Origin: Rheum nobile
Lineage: Eukaryota; Streptophyta; Magnoliopsida; Caryophyllales; Polygonaceae
DNA length: 64,000 nucleotides
Reading direction: 5' to 3'
Assembly (NCBI GenBank): GCA_027886185.1
Contig: WOAB01000232.1
Location: 1,178,001 to 1,242,000 of the forward strand
The translations under genes and the position numbers were made by a program. The notes beneath the pieces are model-generated. The model searched no databases. It had not been told where the DNA came from and saw only the letters and a list, made by a program, of their open reading frames with translations. Of the stretch, positions 44,397 through 55,723 are shown one piece after another; position 1 is the first letter of the stretch; the number at the start of each line of letters is the position of its first letter.

Positions 44397-44690
44397 TGTT
44401 TTTTGGGCTTTTGGAGGGGCAAACGATGTCCGTTTTGGACGAATTTTATATGTACGGACTCGTATTGAAATTCTCTACATGATTATGGGGCAATTTTTTT
44501 TTTGTATGTGCGTTAAGCCTTAACGCACAGCTACAGTGCCATACGTTAAGGCTTAACGCACAGCTACAGTGCCATTCTGAATATTTTTCCACTTTTATTC
44601 CAATTTTGTCCCTTGTACGTTAAGCCTAAACGCACCAGCCTGTACGTTTAGCCTTAACGCACAAAACAGTTTGCATATAGACGACGTTTC
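44397..44690 (-). repeat. Right terminal inverted repeat
   Basis: Reverse complement of 39585-39916, with two extra TTAAGGCTTAA-type words and a duplicated GTTTGCATATAGAC at its outer edge. Confidence 0.75.
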
Positions 44691-44790
44691 GTTTGCATAT
44701 AGACTGACCCTATAAATACAAGCATTTATCCAAACAAGCACATCATACAATTTAAGCTAAAAAGTAGCTACAAAAAGTAGAGGACAACAA

Positions 44791-46952
44791 ACTTGGTTTT
44801 AAAAAACGCGCCTAGACACCAGAGGTGCGAGGCGCTTCTCTGCTCCCCACGCCTCTGCGTCTTGTGTAGTGCACATGCACAGGCTGTTTTTTTTTTAATA
44901 AAAATTAATAATAAAAGCCTTTTTTAGAATACAGATCTAGGGTTTAATGTTACCCATGCCTCCATCCCTCCAGCACGCAGCAGCAGCTAGGGTTCTCTCC
45001 TCCAACAAGGTTCTCTCTCTCGTCCTCTTCCTCTCTCTCTCTCTCTTCCTCTCGTCCTCTTCCTCAGTTCCTCTCCGACCCTCCATTCCCTTCAGCGCGC
45101 CTCTCTTTAGTCTCCCCCTCTCTGACTCTCGAATTCTCATCTCATCTCTGATTTCTCGAATTCTCATTCTCCCTATATGCTATTTTTTTGTTTGTTTTGT
45201 TATTATATATACCGATCTTGTATCCTGATTTTTTTATATTATACACTAAATACAGATCTTGTATAGTTGTATGCTGTTTTTTTTTACAGATTCTGTAAAA
45301 TTGTAAATACAGTACTGTTTTTTTTTTCTTTCTGAAATTGAAATTGATTAGATTATGGAGTATGGACTTAGTTGTAGTATTTTAGTGGATGCGGTTCTGG
45401 TGAGAACCAATCCCTAGGAGAGAACAAAGAATAACTAAGGAGCTGCCACGTAGCAACCTAATTACAGCACCCGCGTATGCGCTTCCTCTTCTCCGTACGT
45501 CTTCCTCTTTCTCCTCCTTCCTTCACTCTTCTTCCCATGGCTTCCTCCTCCTCCTCCAGGTTCCTACCGAATCGAAACGTTGCCGCCGCCGCCAACAAGC
45601 TCTCCTCCACCTCTCTTTCAAGCCCCAATCCTCCAGAACCCTACCAAATCGAAACGCCGCCGTCAATTTCAAGCCCTAATTCCACAATGAGGAACCAAAC
45701 CACAACAAGACTTCTCACTCCTTTTCTCTTCCTCTTCACACCAGATCTGTCTTGTTTCTCTATTTTCCTCCTTCATAGATCTAGGTTTTCGATTCTCTTT
45801 CCCAGATCTATTTTTCTAATTCCTAGATCTAGGTTTTTCGATCCTCCGCATCTTCACCGCCAAATTCGAGCAAAACCTGTAAATGGAGGGGCAAATCGAG
45901 GAGCAAATCTTGTCAATGGACGCCATTGTTGCTGGATTTGAGAAATCGAGATTTAAAGGAAAAGAAAGACGAAATGAGATTTGACAATGAACGATTTTGA
46001 TTCCATCAATGAACTGTTTCAGTCATGACCATGAACAATTCTTATCATTGCCATGAACTAGTATTTTCAAGGTCAAGAACTCTATGCTCAAATGAACCAT
46101 GAACCTTTAGATTCAAGTCCATGAATGTTCCTGTTATATGCCATGAATGTCTATGTTAAATGTCATGAATGTCCATGTTAATCGTCATAAAAGTCTCTAC
46201 TAATTACCTTGAACGTTAATGTTCATCGCCATGAACGTCCATGTTCATGGCTTGAAACATCAGTGTTCATGGTCCTGGATGCAAGTGTTCAAGGCGTTTT
46301 TCAATGACAGCGAACAAAAAAAGTGTCCAGCAAAAAAATAAGCCAAAATCACAAGTGTTCAAGGCTTGAAACATCAGTGTTCATGGTCCTAGATGCAAGT
46401 GTTCAAGGCGTTGAACATAATTGTTCAATGCTAGCGAACAAAAAAAGTGCCCAGCAAAAAAAAGAGCCAAAATCCGTATTATTCGTCAATAAAACGCGAA
46501 TAATACGGTCGAAAAATTCGGTAAAAATTCGGCACGCCCAAATTATACGGCTTGTAATGAAAGTCTAATATGGGCCCTTGATTCGCCTTCGATCCAACGG
46601 CCCCCTTTTATTCTCCGTTCTCTCCTATTTTCCTATTCTCATTTGATGCTTCTCCGTATTTTAGTGGACAATTTAACAAGCTTGAAAAACTTTATTTGCT
46701 ATTTCTTTACCTTTTATTATGTTCATGACATGTTTTAACGGTATTCTAGACGTTTTACTTATGAATTATGCTTCTTTATGCATTTATAATACATTATTAT
46801 GTTGTTTTGAGTACAATATATCATTTAGAATTGATTTACAAGCTTTTTAGAAAAAAAGTGCGTGACGTAGGCGCCCTTTTTTTTTTTGCGCCTTGCGCCT
46901 AGGCTCCAGCCTCCAGGGGCCCTTTGCGCCTCGGTGCGCCTTTTAAAACCAA
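44791..46952. mobile_element. Putative non-autonomous hAT-like element
   Basis: The ends are inverted (ACTTGGTTTTAAAA at 44791; TTTTAAAACCAA ending at 46952), each next to GCGCC-rich sequence. The 8-bp GACAACAA flanks both sides (44783-44790 and 46953-46960), fitting a hAT target duplication. The inner 2.1 kb holds a CT-rich block (44985-45130), a Ser/Pro-rich open frame (45477-45941) without family features, and a region of degenerate CATGAACGT/TTCATGG repeats (45985-46440). A segment GCTTGAAACATCAGTGTTCA is duplicated about 116 bp apart (46250 and 46366). No transposase is seen. Confidence 0.6.
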
Positions 46953-48274
46953 GACAACAAGCTAGATAAGTTAGCTAGTCTTGGAGAAGCCATAAGAAAA
47001 ATTAGCACAAAAGGGTATTATATGTAGGTTGAAAATGGGTTTTTGAGTAGGCATAGTTAGGTAATCTCTTGCCAAACCCCTTATCTGTATGAGACAATAA
47101 TTTCAATGCTTAATATAATGTCGAATATGTATATTCAATACAGGAAATGTACAAGGATAGAGATCCATTCTTACACTTGTAAGGACCGCCTAGAGCTTAT
47201 TTTGGATGTTCCTACTTATGCGAGAATTTTTGGGCTTCTACTTTTTCGTCCAAAAGTGAGTCCCTGTACCTTGTATTAAGATCTTTTGAATTTTTCTTTT
47301 CTTTTTCTAGTATGAAAATCTGCAGGGTGAAGCACTAGATTTATTGCTCGTGACAACACAGAATTATAAAGTTTGTGTTATTAAGTGGGATCCCGAGACA
47401 TCACAACTGGTTACAAGGTATTATAACCATATGTGTAGTATTAGTATTTAGAGTGAATATTGTACTTACTATGAGCTAACTTGCTTTTCATTTTATAGCA
47501 ATGATTGATGTTTCACAGCTCAGTTTTTCCTATCCAAGGGAGCATGTTGACTAGGTGTGTTAATTAATTGACACTATTACACTGCTAACATCAACTAGGT
47601 ATTAATTGTTTTATCTTTCTGCAGATTGTCACCATTGATCCTAATCACAAATTAATTGGAGTATATGGATACTTTGGTGTATTGAATGTTATTACATTTG
47701 ACAATGAAGGACAGATTAAGGACACATTCAATCTTAGGTAAATGGTGTTCATGACTTTTTATCAGATACTCTTCCTTTTAGATACAATAGCTTCCCTTCA
47801 TTTTAAGAGTTCTGTTGCAATTTTCATTCAACAAAGATTGTTTAGTTTGAGAGTAGGGTTTATTCTTTCGCCTATCGTCTTCTTTTAATTGGCTTATTCC
47901 TTGTTTTGTAGTCTTTTGGAGGGTCAAATTGTCGACATAAAATTTATGGATGGAAGTGCCAGACCAACCATTGTAGTCCTTTACAAGGTCATAATTTATG
48001 TTTCACATTTTAAAGTTGCCATAATTTACAAAAAATTCTAAGTACTAGGTGTTTGGTGCAGGACTTTATGTTCTGCAAAGCCAAAGCATATGGAATTTCC
48101 TTGGAGAAAAAATGTTTGAATACCTGTAAGTGGCCAGGTGAGAATCTCAATCTGGACGATGGTGCGAATTTGTTGATGCCAGTTCCTCCACCACTTTGTG
48201 GTGTTATCATTGTTGGTGTGGAGAGCATAGCATACCTGAGTGCATCTGGATCCAAAACAATACCCATCAAAACG

Positions 48275-48311
48275 GTATGATATTTGAAGAATGGTACTGC
48301 TTTTGTTGTAG
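48275..48311 (+). other. 37-nt pseudo-intron made of a copied exon piece
   Basis: The interval between two DDB1-like exons is only 37 nt and is almost wholly a copy of 48364-48394 from the next exon (ATTTGAAGAATGGTACTGCT and following bases). It looks like a small templated insertion that created or replaced an intron too short for normal plant splicing. Confidence 0.7.
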
Positions 48312-50017
48312 AGTGACTGGATTGGAATTAAAGCATTTGGGAGAAACATCTATTGCATCTACAATATCATATTTGAAGAATGGTACTGCTTTTGTTGGCT
48401 CAATCTATGGGGATTCTCAGGTGTGTTTGATTCATTTTGTGGAGTGTTATTTATTTGCATGTTTGGCTTTAGATGCGATGCAAAAATGATAGTAATGAGT
48501 ATGTGCTTTGCATTTCTATTTCCATCACAAGCAATATATGCTGTTTCTTATTGAGTACTTTCTGGTGCTTGACAATCATGGTTCCACCAGCTCGTAAAAT
48601 TGACTTCTGTGTGGTGGACCAGGAGCGGCATGTTCAAGGACAGGTTGTAACATGCTCTGGTGCATATAAAGACAGTTCTCTTCGTGTTGTTTGCAATGGA
48701 TTAGCACTCACAGAACAGGTATTTTGTTGTTTGTATTCAATATTTAGTACATTCAGTTTCTTGCTGACGTCCTTCTGCTATTCTGCTGTTTCCTTGTAGG
48801 CATATGTAAAGGCTCAAGGAATCAATGCAATGTTGTCCTGGAGATCTTCTATTAATGATATATATGGCGCATTTCTGGTTGTCAGCTTTTCTGATGAAAC
48901 AAGAATTTTAGTCATGAAACCTGACAATGTGTTGAGTGATATAGATATGGTGGGGTTTGATTCCAAACTCCCGACTTTGTTCTGCAGTGATGCTGTGTCC
49001 GATCAGTTTATTCAAGTAGGTGATCTTTTCGTTCCTATCATTTGTTTCAACTGTCTGTATCTTAGTATATTTATTATTTTGCATCTGCTATTTTATTGTC
49101 ACAATTACAATTTCATGCTTGGTATGTTTTGTTTTTCCAAGGATGAATTTGCATCCGTGTAACCGTGTTTGTGGTGTTTATAAGCTAACAAAGTTGAATT
49201 ACCAAATATGTGACAATTGGTACTTGTTGGTCCTGACATTCTTTTCTCTGCAAGCTGTTTTCCTAATGATGTTGTGCTTCTTGAAAATACTTTGTTAATA
49301 TTAGGGGCTGATTATCCACTTTGTGAGTGAGTGAAATAGAATGACTAATTATAATTAGTGCAGATCACTACAAGCTCAGTAAGACTTGGAAGCTTTTCTT
49401 CGAAGGAGCTATTATATGAATGGAAACCCCCGCGTGATCACACGATCAATGTCGCGACAGCAGATGCCACCCAGGTTTGTTCGGAATCTCAAACTGTAAT
49501 GCTTTGATAAGGATTAGTGCTTCTGTATGAATCCAATAGTCACTTTATCTTGACAGGTGTTATTGGCAACCACACGGGAACTTTTTCTGTTAGAAATTGG
49601 TGATGGAACATTTAATAAAGTAGTTCGCAAGAAGATTAGTTCTCAAATTGCATGTCTCCATATAAACCCTATTGCTGAAAAATCAAACAAAAGTGAACTG
49701 GCTGTTGCTGGAACCTGGGATTCAGATGTTCGAATTTTCTCCCTTCCTGATCTTGTTCTGATGGAAAAGAAGCAACTGGAAGGAGTTCATTTTTTCTCCT
49801 TCCTATTATGTTCTTTTGAAGGGGTAAGAATTTACATTTCTCTTCTTTGTTTTTTTGTGTTCTGATACACTAGTTTCATAGTGTTGTAATAAAGGTTTTG
49901 GTTTCTTTCTAGATAACTTATTTATTGTGTGCCCATGGAGATGGGCATCTCCTGATATTCTTGCTGGATACTACTACTGGAAAGCTAAGGTACCTGTCTA
50001 AGGTTTCAGTTGGTAGT

Positions 50018-50245
50018 TGAAAGCGGAAAGAAGGAAGAAGATGAAGAAGATATGAAAACCTTACTTAATCTATTACTGATGGAAGAAGAGAGTATAAATA
50101 CAGAGAACTGCTGTAGAAGACAGCAGAGAGAAGTAAATACAATCCCTAGACTAATAATAAAAGAGAAGCATGCACCTAGGGACAATAAGTACGGCTAACA
50201 CAATTTACAACTTAACAATAAATGATAAGAACACAATAACCAACA
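50018..50245 (-). repeat. 3' LTR of copia element 2
   Basis: This LTR has 228 bp. It contains GAGTATAAATACAG, a TATA-like box, near 50089-50102 on the plus strand; the biological direction is minus. Confidence 0.88.
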
Positions 50246-50252
50246 CTCCCCC

Positions 50253-52911
50253 TCAAGCCGGGAGATAGATATCCTTCATTCCCAGCTTGACATTTAGTTG
50301 TTGAAATCTTGAGAGATAGAGTCCTTTGGTCAGGACATCAGCAACTTGGTCTTCAGAAGGAATATAGGATATAGAGATTAATCCACTTTCAAGTTTCTCT
50401 TTGATGAAGTGACGATCAATCTCCACATGTTTAGTTTTGTGATGTTGGACATGATTGTGAGCAATGCTGATTGCAGACTTGTTGTCACACCTTAGAGTCA
50501 TTGGTCCTTCCCATTTCACCCTTAAGTCATTTAGGATGATCTGAACCCATAACATTTCACATATCCCTTGAGCAAGAGCTCTAGATTCAGATTTAGTAGA
50601 GGATCTAGCAACCACATTCTGTTTCTTGCTTCTCCATGTGACAAGATTTCCACCAATTAGGACACAATAACCAGAGGTGGATCTCCTATCAAAAACAGAC
50701 CCAGCATAATCAACATCAGTAAATGCCTCAACAGTCAGTTTGTTCCCTCGCTTGAATAGAATTCCTTTCCCAGGGTTGCCTTTCAGATAGTGAAGAACCC
50801 TGTAGGCTGCTAACAAGTGGGATTCCCGAGGATCATGCATGAACTGGCTTATGACACTCACAGCATAAACAATGTCTGGTCTGGTATGAGATAAGTAGAT
50901 CAACTTTCCACAAAGTCTCTGATACATCTGTTTGTCCACACCTTCATTCTTTGCTTCTCCTAACCTATGATTAGGGTCAATAGGTGTTGTGGCTGGTTTG
51001 CAAGCACTCTTTCCAGTTTCCTTTAGAAGATCAGTAACATACTTCTGTTGGGATAGGAAAATGCCATGTGAGGAATGAGCAACTTCAATGCCAAGAAAGG
51101 TACCTAGGGATTTAATCTCAAATTCAGCTTCCAGTTTTCTCTTTAAGCTCTCCTTTTCCACATCATTGTCACCAGTGACAATTATGTCATCAACATATAC
51201 TAGGAGAATAGTGACTCCCCGAAGCTGAATGCTTGATGAACAGAGTGTGATCACCTTGGCTTTGATGATAACCAACTGTCTTCATTACTGCAGTAAACCT
51301 GCCAAACCAGGCCCTTGGCGATTGTTTAAGGCCATAAAAGGCCTTCTTCAATCTACACACTTTAGTGACAGCATCAGATTCAAAGCCAGGAGGCACTCTC
51401 ATATAGATTTCTTCTTCTAATGTACCATGAAGAAAGACATTTTTCACATCATACTGGAGCAGATTCCAATTGTAATGAGCAGCTAAGGAAATCAGAATCC
51501 TTACAGTGTTCATCTTTGCAACAGGTGCAAAGGTATCCTGATAATCAATACCATAGGTCTGAGTGAATCCTTTGGCCACCAGTCTGGCTTTGTGTCTCTC
51601 TAAAATCCCATCAGCTCTGTATTTGAGGGCAAAAATCCATCTGCAATCCACCACATTCTTACCAGTAGGCTTATCCACAATCTCCCAAGTCTGATTTTTC
51701 TCAAAAGCCAACATCTCTTCCTTCATGGCTTCCCTCCATTCTCTATGCTTTAATGCTTCTGAAACCGAGCTAGGAATGGGAGTTTGGTTGAGGTGCTTGA
51801 TAAATCTCTGGTGAGAGGGTGAGAACCTATGTAATGGAGTGGGATTATCCTCAAGTTTCTCCAGTTGATAGAGGCCATCCTTTTCTTTAGCAAGTCCAAT
51901 CCTCTTCCCCGTACTCTGGTCCTGTATAACACAAACAGAAGGAGTGAAGATAGCATGACAATTTTGGTCTTTTGTGAGTTTACTAATAGAGATCAAGTCT
52001 GTTGATAATTCAGGAACATGAAGCACATTTTTTAGATTTAATGTGGAAGAGAGAGGAATTGAGCCTTTTCCAGCAATTTTGGCTAGGGATCCATTTGCTG
52101 TCATTATGGTCTGGTTCCTAGAGGGTTGATAATTATGGATCTGGCTAGAGGACTTGGTCATATGGTCAGAAGCACCCGAGTCAATGACCCATTTTGTGGA
52201 GGAAGGTGAAGTGTTACCTTTCAAAGCAAGAGAGCATTGGCTAGAAGAAGTGTTACCAGTAGTCTTCTCCAGAGACATGAAGAATTTTCTGAATTTCTGG
52301 AGGCCAGCTGATGACAGTTCTCCACCATCATCTTCTCCTTGGACACCTTCAGTAGTCATGTTCACCCTGGGCCTAGGAGACAGGTTCCTGCTGCTGTTCC
52401 AGACCTTATCTGGAGGTTTCCCATGGAGTTTCCAACACTTCTCTTGAACATGGCCAGATTTCTTGCAATGACTGCACCACCTATCATCTTTCTTCCCATT
52501 TTTAGTCATTAGAGCACGGCTCTCAGTAACACCTGGCTTAGGTTCAAGCATTACAACTCTCCTACTTTCTTCAGCTTTCACAATGAAGAATATTTCTTCA
52601 TGAGTTGGAAGTTCTCCCCCTCGACCAAGGATCTGAACTCTGACTTGGTCATACTCAGAGTTCAGTCCAGCCAGGAACACATAAGCCTTGTGTTTGTCTT
52701 GGAACTTCTTCCATTTGGTGGCATCAGCATTGCACTCCATCTCCAACACTTGATACTGGTCAAGCTCTTGCCAAAAGCTTTGAAGAAGATTCCCATACTC
52801 AGTGATGGTCTTCTCCCCTTGCTTGATGGAGTATGCCTTGACAGTAAGCTCAAACGTCAGAGCTTCATCCTTTTGCTTTGGAGTAGGATCTGCAGATGAA
52901 GTCCCACACAT
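50253..52911 (-). pseudogene. Copia element 2 Gag-protease-RT-RNase H remnant
   Basis: The first open piece (52911-51190, 573 residues) contains late Gag (LNSEYDQVRVQILG), the CCHC knuckle CSHCKKSGHVQEKC, protease WVIDSGASDHMT, and a shortened pre-integrase segment (ELSTDLISISKLTKD). It then passes straight to the RT (REWREAMKEEMLAFEKNQTW, ARLVAKGFTQTYGIDYQDTF, YGLKQSPRAWF). The integrase catalytic core is missing. A one-base frameshift near 51225 precedes the second piece (51275-50253) with YVDDIIVTGD, the RT tail, and RNase H (FTDVDYAGSVFDRRSTSGYC, STKSESRALAQG, KTKHVEIDRHFIKEKL). Gag upstream (52912-53110) is broken by a stop and frameshift after ESMEPSVSVA. Such an element could be moved only by proteins supplied in trans. 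Confidence 0.92.
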
Positions 52912-53309
52912 CCTTGGCTGTCTTCAAGAACATTCAGGCGACACTTACAGACGGCTCCATGGACTCCCAAAGCCAGAACATAATCATGGAGTCTGTTTCT
53001 TCCCAAGAAGAAAACTCCTTGTTGTCAGGGACACTTTTTGTCAAGTGCTTCATCTTCCCTTTACCCTTGAGGTAGGTTTTAACTGCCTGAGACAGATAAG
53101 ATAGTTCTTCCCATTGAGTTTATAAGCAGACCGAAGGCTTTGAAACTCTTCTTTCTTCTTCGTGGAAGAATTGTAAGTATTGTCTATGGTTTTAGTCTGG
53201 TAGACAAAAAAAGGTAGCAATGAAGGCTACAAAGGAATGAAGGAAAGAAGCAGCAATGAAGGCTGCTAAGACAGAAAAAAAGATTAGAGCAACCGTGGCT
53301 CTGATACCA

Positions 53310-53543
53310 TGAAAGCGGAAAGAAGGAAGAAGATGAAGAAGATATGAAAACCTTACTTAATCTATTACTGATGGAAGAAGAGAGTATAAATACAGAGAAC
53401 TGCTGTAGAAGACAACAAAGAGAAGTAAATGCATATATAATCCCTAGACTAATAATAAAAGAGAAGCATGCACCTAGGGACAATAAGTACGGCTAACACA
53501 ATTTACAACTTAACAATAAATGATAAGAACACAATAACCAACA
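53310..53543 (-). repeat. 5' LTR of copia element 2
   Basis: This 234-bp LTR is nearly identical to the left copy; it has a small extra GCATAT step near 53430. Confidence 0.88.
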
Positions 53544-53875
53544 ATAGTCAACCATTTACACTGTGTACTTTCTCAATCAAGAAGTCTAGCTACTTTCTGT
53601 GTGCGTCGGAGAGGCCCACTGTGATCTACAGCTGTAAGAAAAAGCTTTTTCACAAGAATGTAAATCTGAAAGGACTTATATGTGTATGCCCATTCAACAT
53701 AGCTGATTTTCCAGACAGGTGACCTGTCTTTTTGCTTTATGCTTCTTTCTTACTATAAGGAGCTTCTCCTCTTGTAACCTTGGAATATTAGTGGGTAATA
53801 ATTAACTTTTTACTTGGTGTGTTTCAGCCTTGCAATTGTGGAAGGAGACATACTATTGGCATAATTGATGGTGCT

Positions 53876-53950
53876 CTTGACGGTCTTAGTATTGGCACAA
53901 GTGATGATGCTCATGATGGCCTTAGTATTGGCACAAGTGATGATGTTCAT
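53876..53950 (+). repeat. 36-bp tandem duplication inside a DDB1-like exon
   Basis: GACGGTCTTAGTATTGGC and GATGGCCTTAGTATTGGC begin two successive 36-bp units encoding DGLSIGTSDDAH and DGLSIGTSDDVH. Normal DDB1 has only a short stretch here. The inverted copy retains one full unit plus a remnant. Confidence 0.85.
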
Positions 53951-54571
53951 AAGCTTGACATCCGCTCAATCTCCCTTGGGAGAGAGGAATGCCGTCGCAT
54001 CTGCTATCAAAAGGAGATATTTTTGCAATATGTAGTCTGAAGTACAATCAACATAGTGCATCGGTTCCTACAAAGCACTATGTTTGTTTGTTGGACTACA
54101 TGACTTCCTTTACCAAATCAAAGTATAAACTTCGCGAGTCTGAATGTTGCATCTCAATATGTAGCTGCTCTTTCTTAGATGATACTAATGTGTATTACGG
54201 CGTTGGAACATATTTTAGACCTAATGGACTTGAAGCTAAAAAGGTAAAATGATACAGGAACCCCCTACCCTGTATTTACAACTAAATTTGTCTCCCTTCA
54301 ATATTGTATTGGAAATTATATCCTTCTGACACAATCAAATGTAGGGGAGGAATCTGGTTTTCATTATAGAAGATGAAAAACTACAGCAGGAAGCAGAGAA
54401 AAAAATTGAAGGGGCAGTCAACTCATCTAGTGCACGTAATTGCAGGCGACAGCTGAAAGCTTAGAAAAAAACAAAAGGGGTAGTCAACTCACTCAGTGCA
54501 CATTCAATGGCAAGCTATTAGCTGCCATTAATAATAAAATCAAGCTCTATAAGTGGGTGCTTCAGGTTAGC

Positions 54572-55030
54572 AGTCGTGAGTTGCAGTCTGAGGGTAATTA
54601 TGATCAAAATGTACAGGATATCAGTCGTGAGTTATAGTTTGAGGGTAATCATGATTAAAATGTTCAGGATAACAGTCGTGAGATGCAGTCTGAGGGTAAT
54701 CATGATCAAAATGTTTAGGATAATAGTCTTGAGTTGTAGTCTGAGGGTAATTATGACCAAAATATACTGGATAACAGTCGTGAGTTGCATTGTGAGGGTA
54801 ATCATGATCAAAATGTTCAGGATAACAGTCTTGAGTTGCAGTCTGAGGGTAATCATGATTAAAATGTATAGGATAGTAGTCGTGAGTTGCAGTCTGAGGG
54901 TAGTCATGATCGAAATGTCCAGGATAACAGTCGTGAGTTGCAGCCTGAGGGTAGTCATGATAAAAAAGTACAAGAAAACAGTCGTCAGTTGCGGTCTGAG
55001 TGTAATCATGATCGAAATGTACATGTCATG
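54572..55030 (+). repeat. 51-bp (17-codon) tandem array in a DDB1-like exon
   Basis: Nine units of exactly 51 bp begin AGTCGTGAG and encode variants of SRELQSEGNHDQNVQDN. The unit derives from the DDB1 segment RELQSE-x-HH. Several units carry TAG or TAA, so the array is no longer open throughout. Confidence 0.95.
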
Positions 55031-55723
55031 TATGTGCATACTTGTGGCGATTTCATTTTAGTTGGGGATTTCATGAAGTCGATGTCCTTGCTAACTTATG
55101 AAGTAAGTCCACCTTGTTTCCTTGTTGACAATCCATAAGCCTTATATTGGCTCCTTTTTCATTTCTATTTTCTTAATTGCAAACTGATTTCTAGTGTTGG
55201 CTTTTCGTTCTCCTTACGCTCATATGATTTGTACTTTCCTCAGCAAGATGAAGTTGCTATAACTGAACGAGCACGGTGGTTCAGGAAAAACATTATCTCG
55301 ACAATTCATTCCCTGGACGACAAGGTTTATCTAGGTGTTGAGAAGAATTACAGTATCTTTACAGTCCAAGGGTACAATGAACGACTCAAAGTAGTCGCCG
55401 AGTACCACATTAGGGAATTGGTAAATTGTTTCCGCCGTGGCTCCCTTGTCAAGAGGCTGTCTAACTCCAAATTCGGCAAAACTCCGACCGTCCTCTTTGG
55501 GACAACCAATGGCGCAATCGGGGTGATGACATCACTCCCAGAGAAGGAGTACTTGTTCCTAGAGAAGCTTCAAACGAACTTGAGGAAAGTCATAAAGGGC
55601 GTGGGCGGACTTTGCCACGATGATTGGAAGTCCAACGAGAAGAAGTTGGATGATGCTAGGATGAAGTCCGTGGACGGAGATCTGATCGAATGTCTTCTTG
55701 ACCTTAACGAGAGCTGTAAGGAG

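Larger units (their letters stand above)
39585..44690. mobile_element. Foldback-like element with long inverted ends and a minisatellite core
   Basis: The left end (about 39585-39916) and right end (about 44397-44690) are inverted copies of about 300 bp. The inner 160 bp match closely, including GGGGCAAACGATGTCCG and ACGAGTCCGTACATATAAAA; the outer parts are more diverged. Both ends contain repeated palindromic words of the form GCGTTAAG(C/G)CTTAACGC. Between the ends are a 0.5-kb unique segment and a tandem array of about 3.8 kb. No transposase frame is present. The outer limits and target duplication are not settled. It could be a Foldback or MULE-type non-autonomous element. Confidence 0.65.
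50018..53543 (-). mobile_element. Ty1/copia element inserted in a DDB1-like exon, integrase deleted
   Basis: LTRs of 228 and 234 bp (50018-50245 and 53310-53543) begin TGAAAGC and end CCAACA. The minus strand is coding: the exact initiator-Met primer-binding site TGGTATCAGAGCC (complement of 53297-53309) abuts the right LTR, and a purine tract GAGGGGGAG (complement of 50246-50254) abuts the left. The flanks are GTAGT (50013-50017) and ATAGT (53544-53548), a target duplication with one change. Joining the flanks restores the DDB1-like reading VGSQPF. The polyprotein lacks the integrase core. Confidence 0.93.
53717..55694 (+). repeat. Left arm of DDB1-like inverted duplication
   Basis: This arm covers the last intron-exon blocks of the plus-strand DDB1 remnant. 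It pairs with 55724-57684 on the opposite strand, with moderate divergence and small indels. The centre is at about 55709. Confidence 0.93.

Noticed and set aside
44705..44780. TATA box (CCCTATAAATACA) as a DDB1 promoter
   Set aside because: No DDB1 first exon follows before the hAT-like insert or after it, so the link cannot be supported.
45477..45941. 154-residue Ser/Pro-rich open frame as a gene
   Set aside because: Low-complexity CT-rich DNA inside a transposon-like insert. No domain, and no splice or promoter support.
54576..55061. 161-residue hydrophobic open frame
   Set aside because: It is an out-of-frame reading of the 51-bp DDB1-derived repeat; the same occurs in the inverted copy.
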